From: Phoronis australis | Taxonomy: Eukaryota > Phoronida > Phoronidae | Direction of reading: 5' to 3' | Length of the DNA stretch: 64,000 bases | Assembly (NCBI GenBank): GCA_002633005.1 | Contig: NMRA01000077.1 | Span: 1 to 64,000 of the forward strand | Shown: piece by piece, positions 22,616 to 34,594 of the stretch | How positions within the stretch are numbered: the stretch's first letter is position 1 | Layout of the letters: each line of letters opens with the position of its first letter | Translations under genes and position numbers: made by a program | Notes under the pieces: generated by a model | Database searches by the model: none | Told to the model about the DNA's origin: nothing | What the model saw: the letters and a program-made list of their open reading frames with translations, nothing else

Positions 22616-23399
22616 TACCTACAGGAAGTTGATTTTGTTAGAACTAGCACGCTCAACAGGTATTTTGCCCCTTCACGAGAACTTCTTTTGATTGATATCT
22701 ATTCATTCACAGAATCTGGGGGAACATTTAGATGGATCTCCTTTTGAGCTTATATTGTATTCTGTAACATTATTGTATTTTCGAAGACAGAATATTGTCC
22801 TACCGGCCATATTCTGAAGCTTCTGAAATTTATATAATGTAATATCAGGTACTCCAAAAAGGAAGCTGACTTGCCATTATCCAAATTGTTCATTATTACC
22901 GGAGCGTTGACTAGGTGATTTTTTCGAATGCATTTGATAGTGAACTTTTAAACCAGGGCATTTGATATGGAATAATACGCATGGTATGAGAGTAACAAGG
23001 TTATTCGTGGAAAAAAGGAAGTATCCCTTTAAAAACGATTCTTCTGAAGTCCAATGCGGTTGCCTTCGGATTAAGTGAGGCTGTGAAACCAACATCCGGT
23101 CCAATACGCGAACACTAAAATTACATCGGCTGTCACTTTGAGCTTATAATAAACTTTCGCCATATTTGACAAATAATCACGATTCCAAAGAACAGACAAC
23201 TTGTGTGCACGACAACAACTGCACGATTTAGTAAGCTTGAAAACCTGTACCGACCCTAAAACTGACTGGGTGCAGGTATTGCACGTGTCCAAAAATTGCT
23301 TTCGCATTATATCTAGGTCCTCAGTCAGTCTCTTGCATGCATTCACAAATATTTAAGACCAAGCTCAGAGAAGCGGGATTCAACCAACTATGCTCTATT

Positions 23400-23478
23400 G
23401 TCTGCCAGTGTTAACCAAGATTTGAACGAAGGTCTCTCAAACGTTAGCCCGGGGATCATGCCACTGAATCACACCGTC
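23400..23478 (-). other. tRNA-like pseudogene or SINE head
   Basis: Read on the minus strand it has a D-arm/A-box-like tgattcagtggcatgatc and, about 35 nt later, a T-arm/B-box-like cgttcaaatctt. The anticodon stem cannot be formed, so it is not a working tRNA gene. Confidence 0.3.
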
Positions 23479-23843
23479 TTCCTTACCTAGTGACACTTTC
23501 GCGGGCTAACTGGCATGGGTAGTTGATTGTAATGCCCGAAGTAACGGTTCGAAGCACAACATTTTATACAAAGTCACCTCTGGGCTTGGAATTGTTGTGC
23601 GCTTTGTACGAAATATTGTGTTCAAATGAATTTCAGCCTAGGAAAATATTCCGTGATTAGGTCTCACATTAACAGGAAAGGGAAGACAATTTGTGTCTCA
23701 CGTATCTTCACTAGTGTGTGCATCCCCTGAATGCTCTTACACAGTTGTTATGCCAAGGTTGATTTGGTCAGAAGAACGCCTAGTGACCAAACGTGCTTTC
23801 ACAATGTTTCGCGTTACTACCCTCACGAAATGAACCAGAATAC

Positions 23844-23972
23844 CTGAATATTCGGTGGTTGTCATACACGTGTCGTATCCTTCCTTACACGGTTTCAGAC
23901 CATCATCATCATCCAAGCAATTGGAGTTAGACATCTCTCGGTTGCAGACATAGCATTTTAGGGGCTCGGTAT
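23844..23972 (-). CDS. Ly6/uPAR (LU) domain protein, exon 2: N-terminal half of the three-finger domain
   Basis: The exon is bounded by an acceptor (tctcgccaaattacag) and a GT donor (TCAG|gtattc) and is phase 1 on both sides (129 nt). The translation starts DTEPLKCYVCNREMSNSNC, the classic LU opening LxCYxC immediately after a signal peptide, and continues through PCKEGYDTCMTTTEYS. Five cysteines here plus seven in exon 3 give a 12-cysteine LU domain, an arrangement common in invertebrate Ly6 proteins. The split codon G|AC joins it to exon 3. The open frame continues on both sides beyond the splice sites, which is the main caution; the upstream extension lacks LU character. Confidence 0.78.
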
Positions 23973-23999
23973 CTGTAATTTGGCGAGATAACAATTGAA

Positions 24000-24726
24000 T
24001 TTTGGCTGCGTTATGTAGAGCAAGTTTCTTGTGAAAAGACGAGACAACACAAGGCCACACAAAAATCATGGGATTGAAAGGCGAGTGTTTCGAGAGTAAT
24101 ATCGAAATAAAATTGACGTACGTTATAACAAAACGTCTGCAGTTGAAGTGATTGGTTGGGGAGGCTGAACTAGGGGATCTAATTTATTATTTTGTTTCGG
24201 TTCTATAAACAAAGATTTCTCTAATCGTAAGTGTAAGGTCATTTGTTTTTAGTGACAATGTGTTCAAAATAAACACCTAAACTTCAAGTGTAGAGTTCTG
24301 TTAATGTTCGTCATAAGTCCCGCAAAACTATTAAGTGCGTCACAAGTTCCGTGGATAACAGCAGATCTGAAAATAAGCTCTTTATTTAAAAGAGATGAAC
24401 ATGTCAATAAATTATGCGAAATCATGGGTACTATAAAGCAACACAAGAGTTTCTGATAGTATGTGCCTTGAGCTAACAAACAGAAGCAAACGGTGTATCT
24501 TTTACAAAGAAAAATAGTTGAAGTGAACCTCTTTCTGAATAATTTTGCACTACTCCTCTCCGATATCTACTCGTGCGTGTAATTTAATGGTGATTGGTAA
24601 ATAATTTTCAATCAGAAATCAGAATGTTTATGGTATGTACATGTAGGCCTTCACATCATAATACAGTTTACATTACAACTTGACAATGATAAAATTTCAG
24701 CTCTTAGCACCATGGCTCTTGAAGAA
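24000..24726. other. LU gene intron 1 (part), no feature recognised
   Basis: Nothing beyond short open frames. Confidence 0.4.
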
Positions 24727-26006
24727 CGAGGGACGTTCACTAAGTTCTCGGCCTTACCAAGAAAACAAACGCAGGTTAAATTTTTTCACATCACAGTAAA
24801 ATTTCGTCTTTTATAAGAGTACTGCGTTAATGCTGAATTAGTACGGTCAACTGCCGCTAGGTGGCGCTGCTTTCGGCGACAACACAGTTAACAGCATGGA
24901 GATAAAGGAGACGAGAGCCGTCATAGAATATTTAGGTAAAAAAGGTATCAAACCAAAAGATATTCATGAAGAGATACGAAAAACACTCGGAATATACTCC
25001 CGAGCTACTCCATAGTAAAAAAGGGTCAGCTTGTTTCAAGAGGGGTAGAGGAAGCGTTGAAGGTGACCCTCGTCCAGGACCTCCCAAATTATCAACCTCC
25101 AGTGAAAATGTGCAGAAAATTCATGCAATGGTTATGAAAGACAAGCGAATGACTGTTCAACATTTGGCAAACACTGCTGGCATCAGCAATAGGTCCGTCT
25201 GTAAAATTGTGAGTGATGATTTGGGCATGAGAAAGTTGAGTGCACGATGGCTGCCAAGAATGTTAACTCAGAATCAGAAAATGAGCAGAATCCAAATTTC
25301 AAAGGAACTTCTAGGAAGATTCCAAGCAGATCCAGATAAATGTTCCAGAAGACTTGTAACCCAGGATGAGACATGGGTCCACCACTTTGATCCGGAATCA
25401 AAACAACAAAATAAACAATGGAAGCACGCCGGTTCCCCAAGCCCGAGAAAGTTCAAGTTGGGTGCCTCTGCGAGGAAAGTTATGGCCTCTGTGTTCTGGT
25501 ACAGCGAAAGTATTCTGACGATCGACTAATTGCAACGAGGATACACTGTTACTGGGAATTACTACGCATCACTTTTTGGAAAATCTCAAAAAAGCAATCA
25601 AGGAAAAGAGACGTGGGAAATTTCGGGAAGTACAGTAGTGCTGTTGCTTCAAGACAACGCACCTGCCCATACTGCCCAAATTGCTGTGGCTGAAGCAAAT
25701 AGATGTGGCTTTGAAATCCTTCCGCCTATTATCCAGACCTGGCCTCGTCTGAATTTTATTTGTTTCCACATTTGAAGGCCTACCTGCGTGGACGCCAGTA
25801 TGTGAGCGATGATGACGTCATGAGTGCAGTGGAGGAGTATTTTGAGGGGCTTGACAAAAGTTTCTTTTACAAAGGCTTTGCAGAACTGGAGCACAGATGG
25901 AAGAAATGCATTGATGTAACGGGAGATTATATTGAAATATAAAAGTCAAAATTAGTTGCTATCGCGTTGTTTTCTGGGTGAGGCCGAGAACATTGAACGA
26001 CCCTCG
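24727..26006 (+). mobile_element. mariner-family DNA transposon, near full length, decayed
   Basis: The left end cgagggacgttcactaagtt and the inverted right end (cattgaacgaccctcg) are terminal inverted repeats about 1.28 kb apart, the usual mariner size. The right end abuts TA; the left flanking dinucleotide has mutated to AA. It encloses one transposase reading in the same orientation. The element lies in intron 1 of the LU gene, on the opposite strand. Confidence 0.92.
24896..25942 (+). pseudogene. mariner transposase, inactivated
   Basis: The start ATG at 24896 (MEIKETRAVIEYLGKKGI) matches mariner N-termini. A frameshift near 25000 moves the helix-turn-helix region into the 24966 frame, where GMRKLSARWLPR is recognisable. 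The first catalytic Asp is in TQDETWVHHFDPES (25365-25367) and the second in LLQDNAPAHTA (25653-25655). A TAA at 25527-25529 replaces a coding codon, and a further frameshift lies near 25725. Where the D34D third Asp is expected (PDLAPSD) this copy reads PDLASSE. The C-terminus (VSDDDVMSAVEEYF...) runs to 25942. Two frameshifts, one stop and the substitution rule out activity. Confidence 0.92.
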
Positions 26007-26029
26007 TATATATCGCGAAGCTCTTTAGT

Positions 26030-26320
26030 CCACAAAGATCATGGCTTTGAAATATCCTAGTCTGTCATAATCTGCCACGTTCATCAGCAAATTTCTGCAC
26101 ACACCACCAAAGACCTGGCAGTGACACAAAATGAATCTCATTTTCAATTTGTCCAGTATTGCATATTCCACGAATTCTCTCATCCTCGGTTAGACCTGCG
26201 TGCCGCCCTGTTTCAATGTAAAGCTTGTGCATTGAGCATCTAAAACGAGCAAGTAGGGCTCTAAAATAAAGGTAGTTTTGATAGTTAAGTTCCGCTTTGA
26301 TAATACAATAGAATTGGCAT
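26030..26320 (-). pseudogene. LINE ORF2 C-terminal fragment
   Basis: The minus-strand frame reads ALLARFRCSMHKLYIETGRH, then LTEDERIRGICNTGQIENEI, the conserved segment after RT in many invertebrate non-LTR elements. A cysteine (IC-N) and the following HF suggest the degenerate zinc-binding motif. It stops in frame downstream. The rest of the element is missing. It abuts the mariner right end. Confidence 0.7.
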
Positions 26321-26808
26321 TTAGTGGAATTAGAAAATGATTTTAAAGAACTTTGTATTCTCAGTCCACAAAGCTATATGTTTTCTAAATCATCTGCAAG
26401 TTGAGCAGGCGCTTGTTCACGCCGACCAGTTCTTCAGATCAACAATTTGGGGCATCATTTCATCGTGAAAATCTATTTCCATGCTTTCTAAATGTATTCT
26501 TGACAGACTTGTTTAAAAAAACGAGGAACTTCGTGTTTGAAATATATCATGTTATTACTCAGGTTATTATGTTCCTATTGAGGAAAACACAACTAATGTG
26601 ACGTCCCTCACTGACAATCTCTGGTTTCTTTGCACATGTCTCAATAACACGTTCCTTGATAAAACTACTTATCTTTCGCATTTTCATGTTCTGCCGTCCG
26701 CCCATCTATTTGGCAAAATCGCTTGAAATCTGAACAAGAATGTTGTCCGATCCCCCTGCGTAGTACTTAAGGAACACTTTTATATTTTGCTGCTTGAAAA
26801 CCTAATAA

Positions 26809-27125
26809 GTTTTAGGCGTACCTATACAGAATTCGGATGTTGAGGAAAACACCATTGCAGTTGATTTTCGGTCAGTTCTGACTGTTTTGGCAACCCTGTC
26901 AAGTTCCTTGGTAGATCTCCATGAAAAGAGAGCACCATTATGCCAATGTTTAGACGTGTCTGACTGATGTAGTGCGACCCTAGTGGCAATTTGGGTTTTG
27001 TTCGTGTCTGCCACAATTTCAATTGATGTTTGATGGTTCTTCAGGAAATTTAGCGTTACGATGTTTTCAAAGAGGGAACTACGAACAGAGTTGATTTTGA
27101 TTTCTGGGGTGATGTGAATATTGTA
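26809..27125 (-). CDS. Unassigned open frame, possible internal exon
   Basis: About 105 codons are open between a weak acceptor (acttttgctacaag) and a possible donor (TATAG|gtacgc). The translation has an alternating hydrophobic/polar pattern (PEIKINSVRSSLFENIVTLN) suggestive of beta strands, but no family is recognised. It lies in the first intron of the LU gene on the same strand, so it would need to belong to another transcript. It could equally be chance or an old repeat. Confidence 0.2.
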
Positions 27126-27131
27126 AATCAC

Positions 27132-28029
27132 CTTGTAGCAAAAGTGTTATTACCTCTACATCAAGTTCTTTGGTAAATCTTTAAGAAGTATGTAATAAGT
27201 GCGTTCTTACCCAGGAGAGCACGATTCGATACATGCATGAGGATTTCCGAATGTATCCGACAACCGTGACAATATTTGAAAAGTGAACACCTCTATATAT
27301 GTGCCGTTTGCGATGCACGCGGCGTTGGCAATCTGGCGTTCTGTGTTGCTCTTATGGTATACATGAAATTCCCTTGCCAGCTTTTTAAGAACAGGTCACT
27401 CCGTATGCACTACATACATCGGAGTCTGTAGAAACAGGTGGCATTCATCAGGTCTGTGGCATTAAATGCCCATTTCATTCTTGGTTGGATATATCAAATT
27501 AGAAGAGACAAGCGCAGCACATGCGTCTAATTAAATCTAATATCAGCATGGCGCACAACGTCAGCATCAAACTGATCTTGCCGAGAGTCCCAATTACTTA
27601 GCAGTGGTAGTGGTTTTACTGCATTCGATGTTTTCGTTATGAGGCACGACTTAGGGTTTCCCTGTGTGGAAATCTGAACGCACAAACGTAATTCAATACA
27701 CGGAGCAGAAGAGGCCACCACAACATTACATGTCACAATCACCATTCTACGTCAAACAAACCCTCCGTTTATAATAAACCTGTCGACATCCATCTCTGAC
27801 TCAATAGGTACGAACACGGTACCGCTTTTTTCCCAAAGCCGTAACCAATTACGAGACAATGTATGAAATTGGACAAATATGACCATGTCAGAAGTTGACT
27901 GAGGGTTTAGTTTAAAGGTAGCTATGCTTTGTGATTGTGTGATTGTGCTTGGATGGAAAAAGAATGATCAGATCCAGCACTTAATTTTTTACATGATAAC
28001 CACTAATTAAAACAAGTGAAATCACTGTT
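27132..28029. other. Intronic spacer, no gene recognised
   Basis: A minus-strand open frame (27527-27745) has four cysteines but no LU spacing and no clear splice sites. Confidence 0.35.
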
Positions 28030-28155
28030 GTTTATTAAGTACACTAAAAGTGAAGAAGAGTAACTACGCTAGCGCCCTCTGTAAGGATAATTTCAATCAA
28101 TTAACCAAAAATAATCAAACGTGATGTCTGCTATCCAAACTGTAGGACTCGACAA
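28030..28155. repeat. Inverted fragment of the LTR-like repeat at 7142-7838
   Basis: The reverse complement aligns with 7575-7705, sharing gagggcgctag, ttgattgattga (with small changes) and ttggatagcaga. Confidence 0.7.
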
Positions 28156-28855
28156 TTGAACTATCGCCAGGATTATGACCGACAGCTTAACTGACCCAAC
28201 CAGAACGCAGCATTCTTAACACACCTTTGTCTGCGTTTCCAAGCCGCCATTTTACCCGAATAAAGCTTATTTTAGTCTATAGCTAAAAAAAGTTATGGGA
28301 TAAGAATGGTGAAACGGTGTTGAAATGGCGTGTGTAGTTCTGACAGTCGTTATACTACTCAAGAAGAATATCCGTAGTTTTTGGACATTGTGTAAACTAT
28401 TATCAATTTGTGTGAACGACCACACAGGCAGCTAAACTTGCCAATGTTTCTGGATCACTCGATGGTTAAAGAGAAGTATATTTGTTCCAAGATACGTACT
28501 TTTCAGTTTGGTGGCTATAGTGTAGATCTAATTGATTTTGACTGGGGTTTCATTCGTCCGGATGCCTTTGTCTCGGTATCTGCTGGATCCCAGCACTAGG
28601 TAGTCTAGTGGTTGCTCCCCGGACATTTTTATTATTTTTCATTTATTTCGACTGTAATGGACATCATTCTGTTTCGTAGGAGAGGTACATTTTTGTAATA
28701 CATATACCCGCACGCTGACGTTCAACTGAACTTCTCACGAAAACTGACGGATTCGATCGGCACATGTGCAAAGAGGGGTATCAAAGCCTCGTTCGAGCTG
28801 TTGTCACGAACAAATAAACAGTTGGATTACTTCTAGTATACACTACACCTGTAGA
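28156..28855. other. Spacer, no gene recognised
   Basis: Nothing supported. Confidence 0.4.
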
Positions 28856-28988
28856 CATGGGTGGCGCAGCACTGAAAAAAAGTGGGGGCTAAAGACCCTC
28901 AGCCCCCTGTGGTGCATCGCCTATAGACCATAGCATTGAAAAAAGTGGGGCTATAGGCCCCCCAGCCCCTATGGTGCACCGCCCGTGG
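28856..28988. repeat. Two ~65-bp direct repeats, each a GC-rich hairpin
   Basis: Each unit has gca-tt/ct-gaaaaaagtggggct followed by an inverse C-rich arm and tggtgcaccgcc-like sequence, so each can fold back. Possibly a small foldback transposon duplicated in tandem. Confidence 0.6.
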
Positions 28989-29557
28989 TAGTGTTAGGGA
29001 ACCCTCAATTAATAGTTGTTCAAACATGACACCTGGATTCATGAAGCTTAAAACAATTTTAGTTAATTTTGTAAATGGTAACTTTTTGCCACTGCACCAG
29101 TCTTGTCTTTTCTCGTTACCATACCACAACTTAGTGATCATGCTACGTTTAAATTTAAACGAAAGCTACCTTTATGCAGTGAATCTACAAAAATGTGAAT
29201 TTCATATGGTTGGCCTAAATTAATTGTCTTTATGATGCACTGAATTACGACCAATTCCATGCATTAACTTTAATTGCACACAGATCTTGACATACCGGGG
29301 CTAACTGCTTGCCTAGGATAAGATGAGAATGTCTGAGCTATGAACCTGATTTCTGTAATCAAACTATTTCGCTCGAAGATTAGAAAAGTATAAACAATGC
29401 TATCGACTCGACCTACTTTACTCGGAGAATCCCATCAGTTGTGACCTACTTTTCATTTGGCGGAATTTAGCACACGGCAGAATAAAAAATCGGAGAATCT
29501 TCACTGATTTTGTTCGAAATATCCCGAAATCTACGGCAATGTACCGATAATTCGACT

Positions 29558-29935
29558 TTAAGGTACATACCCGACTTTACATGAACACAAGCAGCAGGGA
29601 CAATTAACTGAATTATAAGATTCGTTGGTGATGGACTTCAAATTTAAAAATAAATAAGATAGCAACCCCTTCCTCCTGCAAGAAAAAAAAAACAACAAGT
29701 AGACTAGGGTGTTTATAAAATAACGAAAACCGGTATGAAACATGTTTAGAACTAACGTTCCTTTGGGAAGTGGCCCTTTGTCAAGATAATCAAAAATTGC
29801 CGTTTTAGTCATTTTGTACAATATAGAATGTACCCAGTTAAAACTACTCTTGACATTGAAGGCTGTAACTCCGGGGAAATCACCAGAGAAAAGTTTGGGT
29901 GTAATCCACCGAAGTTGAGAAAGTAGTGCTAGCAA
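29558..29935 (-). CDS. Unassigned 125-codon open frame
   Basis: The frame has no ATG at its 5' end and opens at TTG, so if real it would be an internal or terminal exon. The translation is basic and aromatic (GDFPGVTAFNVKSSFNWVHS) with a hydrophobic stretch FRYFINTLVYLLFFF. It ends with a cysteine cluster, CPCCLCSC. No family is recognised and splice sites are weak. Low confidence. Confidence 0.15.
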   Translation of the reverse strand: MLALLSQLRWITPKLFSGDFPGVTAFNVKSSFNWVHSILYKMTKTAIFDYLDKGPLPKGTLVLNMFHTGFRYFINTLVYLLFFFSCRRKGLLSYLFLNLKSITNESYNSVNCPCCLCSCKVGYVP

Positions 29936-31413
29936 TTGCCAGTGTAAGTGAGAAATTCTCCACTTCTTTTTACCAGTCTATTAGGGTCTAAGACCACAGT
30001 ACCGGCAGTGGCTAATTTTGAACTTCTCGCTGGCCTGGATCAATTAAAGCAATTGTATGCCCAGCTGTCTCGGACACCTGAAAAAAGGCATAGCCTAACT
30101 GACAGAAAGCACACTCTATGGGTTTCTCAAAAATGAAGAAAATCATCAGAAGCATGTCTTTTTGCTACATCTACCGTGAAAAAATTTCGAGGTGACAAAA
30201 ATGAACAAAAAATTACTAGTTTGGCTACAATTTACCTAAAGTCACAAATTCACAACTGCCCCGATGCAAGAAAAGAGGCCATCACACCGGCGAATGCTCA
30301 TTCATTTTAGATTCCAAAAATTCAGGTTAAAATATTTCATAACCAACCAGATGTTTGACGTCCACTTGTCGGAAGGGTGACTCAACACCTAGGATATGCT
30401 CTCAAAATGGCGGCACTTCCGTATCCTAGTAGTAGACAAGAGCACACACCAAATTTCTAGACTCTGTTTACTCAAAACAACTTCAAGGAACTATTGAATA
30501 CCATTTGTGGCAATTACCTCCCATCTAGTCCACAAAAAGACGTCAAAACCGACAAACCCATTTTGTTTATTTTGGGGGAGCTACACAGGCATTTATTGTG
30601 GCCTTAGGCTTGAGACTATCGGAAATACCCAAAGTGAACGTTATCTGAGCATGTGCGAACCTCGGTCATAAAACTCTCCAGTTTGAAACACACAGGACTT
30701 AAGTCCGAATGTGCATTAATAATCAATTCCGAGGGGGAATTTGAGGCTATCCCGGCAAATAACGAGGGGTTTCCGGTGGTGCTATATATCTTGGAGCATC
30801 TGAAAACACACCATTTTAAACAAGTATTCACCTATTAGTTAAAGGTTATGAATATCGGAAACTAATGTAAATGGAGACTCGCCGATGTCTGAGAAAAGCC
30901 AAACAGGTTGCCTTGGTGTAACACGACCAAAACGCAAACATGGTTTCAAAAAGTACGATTCGTGCGCCATCAATTAACATAAACAGAACATCGCAAGCTA
31001 AACATATGCAAAAGAGTACCATTGATAACAAACACTGTTTTGAAATGCAACATATTAGTTTACGCACTTTTTTATTTCAAGGACGCGTACTTGTTCTGTC
31101 AATTGAATTACAGCACACGAATAGCTCAAGCCCTTCAACAGATGCATCTAATATGTTCAGATTTCATCTCCTGGTAAATGATCAATACGAGCCGCGCTTC
31201 AACCAGTAAATCGAAACCGCACATAATGGAATTTTACGAGCTCAAATTCAACTGAAAACTACGCATACATAAATCGATGGTATTTGATTTACTATGGCGA
31301 AAATAGGATGGAATGCGTATTACGCGAGTGTTCACTCTATTACTCTATTACAAACAGAATTTTATCCCCATAATGTACGATATCAAGCGCTCTTAATATT
31401 AGAATCCACTTAC

Positions 31414-31489
31414 CAAATGGGTACTTCAACGTGTAAGCCGAGACCTCGTAGATAAACGCATAAAACGGAATAACAACCGAGCAATCCAT
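31414..31489 (-). CDS. Candidate first coding exon (copy 1), phase-1 donor
   Basis: The minus strand has a strong start context (gcaaaATGG) and 25 open codons beginning MDCSVVIPFYAFIYEVSAYT, ending G|gtaagtgg, a near-consensus donor. About 150 nt upstream lie TA-rich motifs (caatatatggcg, tttaaataagcg). Phase 1 would let it splice to the LU exon 2 at 23972, making it a possible alternative first exon, but the peptide is not a good signal sequence. It may start an unrelated gene. Confidence 0.35.
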
Positions 31490-33669
31490 TTTGCTTTCAC
31501 CAGCTCGTCTCCCACGATTCGACTACACTTAACTAATAGCATATAGCACTGATGCGCGAGGTTGGGGTTTCTCTTTAATTCACTGCGCCATATATTGTGC
31601 GCTTATTTAAACAACGTCGCACGAATGTGCTGAATACATGGAGATTGTTGATGTGCTGACTTGGCATTTCTGTGGGCAAGTGAAGCTAATTAAGACGTAG
31701 AGTCAAGACAAACTTGAACATGAGGCAGCAGCTGCAATAGAATTAAGAATTACTCGCCGCAGACCATGACGTATACAGTATTAGTAACAGCAATAGCACT
31801 AATGTATAAGCACCATCATCGGATCCATTTCCCTATTGGTTCGGTCACGGGAAGAATGTGGGAGGGGTGCTCAAACCTGCAAGGAAGGGACCTCCCCCAG
31901 AAAAGTTCGAGAATTCAAGTCACCTTTGGTACATTGTAGTTTCAGAAAAATCCGTCAAAGCGTCATCACAGCGCCGATGTCTCTAAAAATGAAGGTTCTC
32001 GAGATTTCAAGAAAAACGTGTTGAGCATGAATTCCATATCGATCGTCCAAATACGAAACATGCTTCGAGAACTTTCATTTCGTCAAGTAATTTTGAATTA
32101 ATTAACATACGGGCATCAGTCTGGTAAGGGGTAATAGCACCCCTGTTACTCTCTGTTCCTCCCGTTATTTTTTAACTGTGCATCACTTGATATAAACTGG
32201 GACCCTCACCGATCGCTGCCCTGGTGATTAAGTCAGCTGCTTATTTCTTGTTCTTGAAATTATATATCCCTTCATATTTAAGAGCCGACGTCCTTGGAGG
32301 GGCCCCTCTAATAACATCCGTGGCCACCGTTTTTNACAGAAAGCACAGTCTATAGGGTTTCTCAAAAATGAAGAAAATCATCAGAAGCATGTCTTTTTGC
32401 TACATCTACCGTGAAAAAATTTCGAGGTGACAAAAATGAACAAAAAAGTACTATTTTGGCTACAATTTACCTAAAGTCACAAATTCACAACTGCCCCGAT
32501 GCAAGAAAAGAGACCATCACACCGGCGAATGCTCTTTCATTTTAGATTCCAGAAATTCAGGTTAAAATATTTCATAACCAACCAGATGTTTTACGTCCAC
32601 TTGTCGGAAGGGTGCCTGGATTCGCGCCAAGACTCAACACCTAGGATGTGCTCTCAAAATGGCGGCACTTCCGTATCCTAGTAGTAGACAAGAGCACACG
32701 CCAAATTTCTAGACTCTGTTTACTCAAAACAACTTCAAGGAACTATTGAATACCATTTGTGGCAATTACCTCCCATCTAGGCCACAAAAAGACGTCAAAA
32801 CCGACAAACCCATTTTGTTTATTTTGGGGAGAGATACACAGGCATTTATTGTGGCCTTAGGCTTGAGACTATCGGAAATACCCGAAGTGAACGTTATCTG
32901 AGCATGTGCGAACCTCGGTCATAAAACTCTCCAGTTTGAAACACACAGGACTTAAGTCCGAATGTGCATTAATAATCAATTCCGAGGGGGAATTTGAGGC
33001 TACCCAAATACCGAGGGGTTTCCGGTGGTGCTATATATCTTGGAGCATCTGAAAACAGACCATTTTAAACAAGTATTCACCTATTAGTTAAAGGTTATGA
33101 ATATCGGAAACTAATGTAAATGGAGACTCGCCGATGTCTGAGAAAAGCCAAACAGGTTGCCTTGGTGTTACGGTAACACGACCAAAACGCAAACATGGTT
33201 TTAAAAAGTACGATTCGTGCGCCATCAATTAACATAAACTGAACATCGCAAGCTAAGCATGTGCAAAAGAGTACCATTGATAACAAACACTGTTTTGAAA
33301 TGCATCATATTAGTTTACGCACTTTTTTATTTCAAGGACTCGTACTTGTTCTGTCAATTGAATTACAGCACACGAATGAGCTCAAGCCCTTCAACAGATG
33401 CATCTAATATGTTCAGATTTCATCTCCTGGTAAATGATCAATACGAGCCGCGCTTCAACCAGTAAATCGAAACCGCACATAATGGAATTTTACGTGCTCA
33501 AATTCAACTGAAAACTACGCATACATAAATCGATGGTATTTGATTTACTATGGCGAAAATAGGATGGAATGCGTATTACGCGAGTGTTCACTCTATTACT
33601 CTATTACAAACAGAATTTTATCCCCATAATGTACGATATGAAGCGCTCTTAATATTAGAATCCACTTAC

Positions 33670-33745
33670 CAAATGGGTACTTCAACGTGTAAGCCGAGAC
33701 CTCGTAGATAAACGCATAAAACGGAATAACAACCGAGCAATCCAT
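33670..33745 (-). CDS. Candidate first coding exon (copy 2), identical to 31414-31489
   Basis: Same start context, 76 nt and donor as the copy at 31414. Identity fits recent duplication and does not by itself prove coding. Confidence 0.35.
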
Positions 33746-34427
33746 TTTGCTTTCACCAGCTCGTCTCCCACGATTCGACTACACTTAACTAATAGCATAT
33801 AGCACTGATGCGCGAGGTTGGGGTTTCTCTTTAATTCACTGCGCCATATATTGTGCGCTTATTTAAACAACGTCGCACGAATGTGCTGAATACATGGAGA
33901 TTGTTGATGTGCTGACTTGGCATTTCCGTGGGCAAGTGAAACTAATTAAGACGTAGAGTCAAGACAAACTTGAACATGAGGCAGCAGCTGCAATAAAATT
34001 AAGAATTACTCGCCACAGACCATGACGTATACAGTATTAGTAACAGCAATAGCACTAATGCATAAGCACCAGCATCGGATCCATTTCCCTATTGGTTCGG
34101 TCATGGGAAGAATGTGGGAGGGGTGCTCAAACCTGCAAGGAAGGGACCTCCCCCAGAAAAGTTCGAGAATTCAAGTCACCTTTGGTACATTGTAAAGTTT
34201 CAGAAAAATCCGTCAAAGCGTCACCACAGCGCCGATGTCTCTAAAAATAAAGGTTCTCGAGATTTCAAGAAAAACGTGTTGTGCATGAACTCCATATCGA
34301 TCGTGCAAATACGAAACATGCTTCGAGAACTTTCATTTCGTCAAGTAATTTTGAATTAATTAACATACGGTCATCAGTCTGGTAAGGGATAAAAGCACCC
34401 CTGTTACTCTCTGTTCCTCCCGTTATT

Positions 34428-34456
34428 TTATATCAAGTGATGATCACTTGATATAA
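34428..34456. repeat. 29-bp perfect palindrome (14-bp arms, 1-nt spacer)
   Basis: ttatatcaagtgat, then g, then the exact inverse arm. The corresponding place in the first duplicate (near 32171-32200) has only the right arm. Confidence 0.85.
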
Positions 34457-34594
34457 ACTGGAACCCTCACCGATCGCTGCCCTGGTGATTAAGTCAGCTG
34501 CTTATTTCTTGTTTTTGAAATTATATATCCCTTCATATTTAAGAGCCGACGTCCTTGGAGGGGCCCCTCTAATAACATCCGTGGCCACCGTTTT

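Larger units (their letters stand above)
30102..34594. repeat. ~2.23-kb tandem duplication (30102-32334 and 32336-34594) joined at a single N
   Basis: The two blocks match along their whole length with few substitutions and small indels: for example an 18-bp insertion near 32614, six extra bases near 33170, and different sequence just before tcacttgatataaactgg. The lone N at 32335 sits exactly at the junction. Both copies hold an identical candidate first exon (31414-31489 and 33670-33745). Either a recent segmental duplication or two haplotypes laid end to end by the assembler. Confidence 0.92.

Noticed and set aside
23071-23346. Cysteine-containing minus-strand frame near LU exon 2
   Set aside because: Cysteine spacing does not fit an LU half-domain and splice sites are weak; exon 2 joins exon 3 in phase without it.
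30653-30838. Plausible-looking 61-codon frame in the duplicated unit
   Set aside because: The second copy has an indel that breaks the frame, so coding is not conserved.
31140-31209. Exon-like sequence with acceptor and donor in the duplicated unit
   Set aside because: A one-base indel between the copies shifts the frame.
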